This document shows positions 59,743 to 64,000 of a stretch of DNA of 64,000 nucleotides, piece by piece (the first letter of the stretch is position 1; every line of letters starts with the position of its first letter). This DNA is from Lysobacterales bacterium (GTDB lineage Bacteria > Pseudomonadota > Gammaproteobacteria > Xanthomonadales > Xanthomonadaceae): assembly GCA_020442465.1 (NCBI GenBank), contig JAGRJY010000157.1, positions 1-64,000 of the forward strand, read 5' to 3'. The notes under the pieces are model-generated. The model was not told the DNA's origin, searched no databases, and saw only the letters and a program-made list of their open reading frames with translations. A program made the translations under genes and the position numbers.

Positions 59743-62463
59743 ATGCGCCGGCCCATTTGGCTTAGACTTCAGTCACCGAGGCTGCAGAGCTGGCTCGAAT
59801 TCATGTCGCGTCGCCTGGGATACGTCCTGCCGCTGCTGATGTGGTTTCTGCTGGTCGGCGCATTGATTGCGGCGCTGGGCGTGCACGTCTATCGCCTGCG
59901 CGTCGCGGCCCAGGCCGATGCGGCACGCGACGAGCTGAAAATCGTCGCGCGGCACGTGGGCGACCGGGTCGATGCCTGGCTCGGCGATCGGGTCGACAAC
60001 GTCGAGTCGATGGCCCGATCGCCGGCCGTGCTGGCCGCGCTCAAGCGCGCGTCGGGCGAGGGCGACGACAGCAGCGCCGATGCCCATGTCGCGACGCTCA
60101 ACGCCGAACTCGGCGCACGTGCCGATGGGGCGCTCGACCGTATCGCCCTGTGGGCGGTCGCGGAGACGCAGGAAGGACGGATCGTCGCGTCCAGCCAACC
60201 CGACCTGATCGGTCGCCGCGCCGACGAGGCGAGCAAGATGGTGGCCAGCACCACCATCCACCCGGCACATCGCTCGACCATCTTCCAGGGACCGGCCTTC
60301 ACCATCGTCGCGCCCACGCCACCCAGGGTCGGCGCCACGCCGGGCGCCGTCGTCGGCTGGATCGGGCTGCCGGCGCTGTCGCGCCTGTTCACCGCGCAGG
60401 ATGCTGCGGACCCCGTGGCGCAGAGTTACATCACCGATTCGAGCGGACGCTATCTCACCCGGCTACCGGGCGATGCGGCGACCCGCATCCTCGAAGGGCG
60501 CGCCACCGGACCAGCACTGGGCTTCTGCCTCGTCGGCGGCAGCGGCGAAGTCGAAGAGACCGACGCACAGGGCGCGCCGGTGCTGGTGGCGTATCGCTGG
60601 CTGGATGATCCGGGCTGGTGTCTGTTCACCCGCGCCGATCAGTCGTCGCGCGCAGCCTGGCGTGCCGCGCTGCAGCGCACGGTGATCCAGATCGGCGCGG
60701 CGGTGTGGCTGGTGACCGGTTTGCTCACCTGGCTGCTGATGGCATGGACACAGCGTCGCGCGCGCCGGGCCGCCCCGGCAGCGCCGGCGCCAAGCGCACC
60801 CGACACAGGCAAGTCGAACACGCTCGCGGCGCCGGCTGCCGCGCGCGCGAAGGCTTCGACGCCGACCCGCGTGCCGCCCAAACCCTCGCCCGCGGACGAG
60901 CAGGCCAATCTGGTGCGCAACGAATTCCTCGCCAGCGTGAGCCACGAGATCCGCACGCCGATGAATGGCGTGCTCGGCCCATTGGCCCTGCTGCTGCGTT
61001 CGTCGCTCGACGATCAGCAGCGCGAACTGGCCGAACTCGCGCGCACCAGCGCCGACGCCCTGCTGCGCAGCATCCACGACGTCGTCGACGGCGCGCGCCT
61101 CGACGCCGGCGAGCTCGAGCTGGCACAGGAACCCTTCGACCCCAAGCACGCCATCGAACAGGTCGCCGAAAGTCTTGGCGCACTGGCGACGCACCGGCAC
61201 GTCGACCTCGAACTGACCTGCTCCACAGAACTGCCGCACCGCGTGATCGGCGATGCGACACGCTTCCGCCAGTTGCTCGGACACCTGATCGACAACGCGT
61301 TGCGCTGCTGCGAGTCCGGACGCCTGCGCATCAGCGCGCGCGCCTACCCCGGCTGGCCGGGGCAGGAAATGATCTACCTGCGCATCACCGATGGCGATCC
61401 GAAGGTCGACCACATGCAGCGGCTCGCCAAGCAGCTGATCGAATCCGATCTGTCTGCCGCGCTGCGCTCGGGCGGCAGCGGTCTGGCGCTGGCGATCTGC
61501 CATGCGCTGGTGAAGAAGATGGGCGGCCGCGTCGGTGGCGACGGCAAGGCCGGCGGCGAGTCGGCGGTGTGGGCGGAGATTCCGCTGCGCCTGCACGGCG
61601 CGTCGAGCGATGAGCCTGCAGCAGAGGAAGTCGGCGGAACACCTGCGCCCGGTGCGCGGCATGGTGTACGCGTACTGCTGGTCGAAGACAACAGCACCAA
61701 CCAGCATGTCGGTGCGCTGATGCTGCGCAGCCTGGGCTGCGAGGTCGATGTCTGCGGCAACGGCCGGCAGGCGCTCGACCGCATCGAGGCCAAGGACTTC
61801 GACATCATCTTCATGGACTGCGAGATGCCGGTGATGGACGGGCTCGCCGCCACCCGCGCGCTGCGCAAGCGCGACGACGCCAAACGTGACCTGCCGGTGA
61901 TCGCAGTGACCGCCCAGGCCATGCCCGGCGATCGCGAACTGTGCATCGACGCGGGCATGAACGACTACCTCAGCAAGCCCGTGCTGGACTCGGACTTTGC
62001 CGGGGCGCTGCGTCGCTGGCTGCCCTCGCGCGTGCCGCAGGCCGGGCCGGCACCCGAGGGCGCTGTCGATGGCTCCGCGTCGGACGCGGATGAGGGCCTG
62101 GCGCCGGCGCTCGACCCGGCGACGGTCAACCGCCTGCGCTCGCTGGCCAGCGCCACCGACCCGGGCCTGCTGGAACAGATCTTCTCGGCATTCCGGCACG
62201 ACAGCCAGGAGCTGATCGAAACCATGGGCAGCGCGATCGAAACCCGCGATGCCGGGGCCCTGCGGCCGGCGGCGCACCTGCTCAAGGGGGCGAGCGGCAC
62301 GATCGGTGCGCGTGGTATGGTCACGCTCTGTGAGCAGCTGTACCACCAGGGGGAAGGTGACAGCTGGGACGCAGCTGGCGACCTGATCAGCAAGCTCCGC
62401 GCCGAGTTCGTGCTCGTGCTCGAAGCCCTCGATCGCGCCCAGTCATCGCCCCGCGGCACCTGA
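59743..62463 (+). CDS. Hybrid histidine kinase with receiver and Hpt domains
   Basis: 906 residues, or 886 from the ATG at 59803. Two membrane segments (about 28-50 and 312-335) flank a periplasmic Cache-like sensor (about 55-305). HisKA has His401 (SVSHEIRTPMNGVLG). The ATPase domain keeps Asn518 (LIDNALRCC) and GGSGLALAI, but the G1 box is degraded (ITDGDPKVDHM). A receiver domain follows with Asp692 (IIFMDCEMPVMDG), then an Hpt domain with His845 (AAHLLKGASGTIG). Phosphate could travel His401-Asp692-His845 to a separate receiver. The next gene, 81 bp away, is a REC-GGDEF protein, its probable target. Confidence 0.92.
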   Translation: MRRPIWLRLQSPRLQSWLEFMSRRLGYVLPLLMWFLLVGALIAALGVHVYRLRVAAQADAARDELKIVARHVGDRVDAWLGDRVDNVESMARSPAVLAALKRASGEGDDSSADAHVATLNAELGARADGALDRIALWAVAETQEGRIVASSQPDLIGRRADEASKMVASTTIHPAHRSTIFQGPAFTIVAPTPPRVGATPGAVVGWIGLPALSRLFTAQDAADPVAQSYITDSSGRYLTRLPGDAATRILEGRATGPALGFCLVGGSGEVEETDAQGAPVLVAYRWLDDPGWCLFTRADQSSRAAWRAALQRTVIQIGAAVWLVTGLLTWLLMAWTQRRARRAAPAAPAPSAPDTGKSNTLAAPAAARAKASTPTRVPPKPSPADEQANLVRNEFLASVSHEIRTPMNGVLGPLALLLRSSLDDQQRELAELARTSADALLRSIHDVVDGARLDAGELELAQEPFDPKHAIEQVAESLGALATHRHVDLELTCSTELPHRVIGDATRFRQLLGHLIDNALRCCESGRLRISARAYPGWPGQEMIYLRITDGDPKVDHMQRLAKQLIESDLSAALRSGGSGLALAICHALVKKMGGRVGGDGKAGGESAVWAEIPLRLHGASSDEPAAEEVGGTPAPGARHGVRVLLVEDNSTNQHVGALMLRSLGCEVDVCGNGRQALDRIEAKDFDIIFMDCEMPVMDGLAATRALRKRDDAKRDLPVIAVTAQAMPGDRELCIDAGMNDYLSKPVLDSDFAGALRRWLPSRVPQAGPAPEGAVDGSASDADEGLAPALDPATVNRLRSLASATDPGLLEQIFSAFRHDSQELIETMGSAIETRDAGALRPAAHLLKGASGTIGARGMVTLCEQLYHQGEGDSWDAAGDLISKLRAEFVLVLEALDRAQSSPRGT

Positions 62464-62544
62464 CACCGCCCCACCGGACATGAGTCGACACGACCCCGGC
62501 CGAACCGGCGCATCCGGCTGCCGGCCGAAGAGAAGCCCGCGCGC

Positions 62545-63441
62545 ATGAAGATCCTGATCGCCGAAGACGACACCACCAGCCGCCTCACTCTCGCGGCGAC
62601 GCTGAAGAAGTTCGGCCACGAGGTCACCGCGGTGTCGACCGGCAAGGCGGCGCTGCAAGCCTGGCAACGCGACGTCTACCCGATGCTGATTTCCGACTGG
62701 ATGATGCCGGAGCTGGACGGCCTGCAGCTGTGTCGCGCAGTGCGCAGCGAGAATCGCCAGCACTACACCTACGTGATCCTGCTGACCGCGCTGTCGGGCA
62801 AGGACAACCAGCTCGACGGCATGGACTCCGGCGCCGACGATTTCATCATCAAGCCCTTTGACGAAGACCTGCTTCTGGCCCGTCTGCGCGTCGCCGAACG
62901 CATCCTCGAACTGCACGAGGCGCTGCGCACCGAGGCCACCCGCGACCGCCTCACCGGCCTGCTCAACCGCGGCGCGATCATGGACTTCCTGCAGCAGTCG
63001 CTGGAACGGCGTGTTCGCGAGGGCGGCGACGTCGGCGTCATCCTGATCGACCTCGACCACTTCAAGCAGATCAACGACCAGCACGGCCATCTCGCCGGCG
63101 ATGCGGTGCTGCGCGAGTCGGCGCGACGCATGCAGGCCGCGCTGCGGCCCTACGATCGCATCGGCCGCTACGGCGGCGAGGAGTTCATCGTCGTCAGCCC
63201 GCAGGCCGACGGCAGCAACAGCGCAGCGATCGCCGAGCGGATTCGTTCGCAGCTCTGTGCCACGCCGCTGAGCACGCCTGCCGGCGAACTGACGGTCACC
63301 GCCAGCCTCGGCGTGTCGCACGCCGCGCAGCTGGCCGAACCGGCGCCCGACCGCCTGGTCGCGCTGGCTGACGCGGCCTTGTACGAAGCCAAGCGCGGCG
63401 GTCGCAACCAGGTGCGGCTGAATTTCGAACGCGACGACTGA
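62545..63441 (+). CDS. Response regulator with GGDEF domain (diguanylate cyclase)
   Basis: 298 residues. The REC domain has IAEDD at 5-9, phosphoacceptor Asp51 (LISDWMMPELDG) and Lys103 (IIKPFDEDLL). The GGDEF domain has the active-site GGEEF at 210-214, with the product-inhibition RxxD site (RPYD, 201-204) five residues before it, so an active, feedback-controlled cyclase of the PleD/WspR type is expected. It probably receives phosphate from the hybrid kinase just upstream. It would raise c-di-GMP, countered by the EAL protein at 49461-50714. Confidence 0.95.
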   Translation: MKILIAEDDTTSRLTLAATLKKFGHEVTAVSTGKAALQAWQRDVYPMLISDWMMPELDGLQLCRAVRSENRQHYTYVILLTALSGKDNQLDGMDSGADDFIIKPFDEDLLLARLRVAERILELHEALRTEATRDRLTGLLNRGAIMDFLQQSLERRVREGGDVGVILIDLDHFKQINDQHGHLAGDAVLRESARRMQAALRPYDRIGRYGGEEFIVVSPQADGSNSAAIAERIRSQLCATPLSTPAGELTVTASLGVSHAAQLAEPAPDRLVALADAALYEAKRGGRNQVRLNFERDD

Positions 63442-63522
63442 GCTCGACGACTGAGCGCGACGAATCGGTTTGATCGTCCGGCACACTTCGCCCCACACCT
63501 GCTCCATAGGGAGTCATTGCGC

Positions 63523-63924
63523 ATGCATCGGGGATCCTGTCTGTGCGGCGCCGTCACCTACGAGATCGACGGCGAAATCGGTGCCGGCTACTACTGCCAC
63601 TGCCGGCGCTGCCGCAAGGCCAGCGGCTCGGTCATGGCCGCCAACGCCCTGATCGATCCGGCCAGTCTGCGCATCACCTCAGGCGGCGAGGCGTTGCGCA
63701 CCTACTTCGCAGAGGCCACCGGCCTCGAGCGCCGGTTCTGCGGGCTGTGCGGCAGTCCCATCGTCAGCCACCGGCCGGCGACCGGCCGCACCGCGATTCG
63801 CCTCGGCTCGCTCGATACCGCACCACCGCACGGCCCGGGCGCGCACATCTTCGTGGCGTCGAAAGCCAGCTGGGAGGATCTCGACGAGCGTCTGCCCTGC
63901 CACGCGGAGTTTCCGCCGCTCTAG
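63523..63924 (+). CDS. GFA-family zinc-binding protein
   Basis: 133 residues from the ATG at 63523; a TTG at 63517 is an alternative. The zinc-binding Cys residues SCLCGAVTYE (residues 5-14), CHCRRCRK (about 25-32) and FCGLCGS (about 71-77) have the spacing of the glutathione-dependent formaldehyde-activating (Gfa) fold. Most members outside methylotrophs have an unknown role rather than formaldehyde activation. No formaldehyde dehydrogenase gene lies beside it. The final 76 bp after it hold no gene that I can support. Confidence 0.88.
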   Translation: MHRGSCLCGAVTYEIDGEIGAGYYCHCRRCRKASGSVMAANALIDPASLRITSGGEALRTYFAEATGLERRFCGLCGSPIVSHRPATGRTAIRLGSLDTAPPHGPGAHIFVASKASWEDLDERLPCHAEFPPL

Positions 63925-64000
63925 CCCGGTCGACGCGCTCCGCGTCTCGTCATGGCATGCGGGCGCATCGCACATTCAATCAAGAAAGTCGTCAGCGGCC

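Noticed and set aside
63974..63993. Third copy of the sigma54-like element near the right edge (TTCAATCAAGAAAGTCGTCA)
   Set aside because: Only the TCAATCAAG part matches; the GG of the -24 box is missing, and what it would drive lies to the left, on the opposite strand from the last gene.

Overview
This 64-kb window is chromosomal DNA of a high-GC gammaproteobacterium, most likely of the order Lysobacterales (Xanthomonadales), near Rhodanobacteraceae or Lysobacteraceae. The indications are the high GC with many GTG and TTG starts, GTAG-type REP palindromes, several large secreted proteases, an hflKC pair, a biosynthetic-type phosphoenolpyruvate carboxylase and a recCBD operon. No plasmid, prophage or complete mobile element is visible. 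The taxonomy is inferred from gene content and not from a marker gene.

Left edge (1-1.9 kb): the window opens inside an IS5-family insertion sequence. It has landed in or just before a zinc-ribbon membrane protein gene and left a CTAA target duplication. This lower-GC stretch lies just past the 3' end of a tRNA-Arg(UCG) gene, the usual position for an island boundary. A REP pair follows.

1.9-16.6 kb: a secreted multidomain subtilisin-like protease, a DUF962 membrane protein, then the tightly overlapping recC-recB-recD-isomerase operon, a hemerythrin-like helical protein without metal ligands, and an ArsR/SRPBCC pair with an operator over the start codon. 16.6-27.6 kb: ppc diverging from hflK-hflC, a secreted M36 metallopeptidase with two copies of a C-terminal domain, a VOC protein and a 2-hydroxyacid dehydrogenase with an export signal. 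27.6-42 kb: mostly housekeeping and accessory genes (an AAA/MFS-type permease, MmyB-type and LysR regulators, sterol desaturase-like hydroxylase, SDRs, Nei glycosylase, CDF metal exporter, FMN reductase and a DUF389 protein with an OmpA-like domain and acidic tail).

42-49 kb: secreted proteins of unknown function, then a striking array of seven REP pairs with a strict 148-bp period. 49-59.6 kb: a REC-EAL phosphodiesterase, a large fusion of a beta-propeller with a di-haem peroxidase-like domain, a glycine-zipper lipoprotein, a rhomboid protease, a small DUF2188-like gene, a di-haem cytochrome with TPRs, and a membrane protein/ECF sigma/anti-sigma operon. The lipoprotein and the DUF2188-like gene share an identical 20-bp sigma54-like promoter element and matching upstream motifs at the same distance, which suggests one co-regulated regulon. 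59.7-64 kb: a hybrid histidine kinase followed by a REC-GGDEF diguanylate cyclase, then a GFA-family protein.

The regulatory DNA holds the most unusual signals: the twin sigma54-like promoters, the 148-bp REP array, and palindromes overlapping or preceding the genes for the ArsR, LysR and MmyB-type regulators. Together with the EAL protein, the kinase and cyclase indicate local c-di-GMP signalling capacity.
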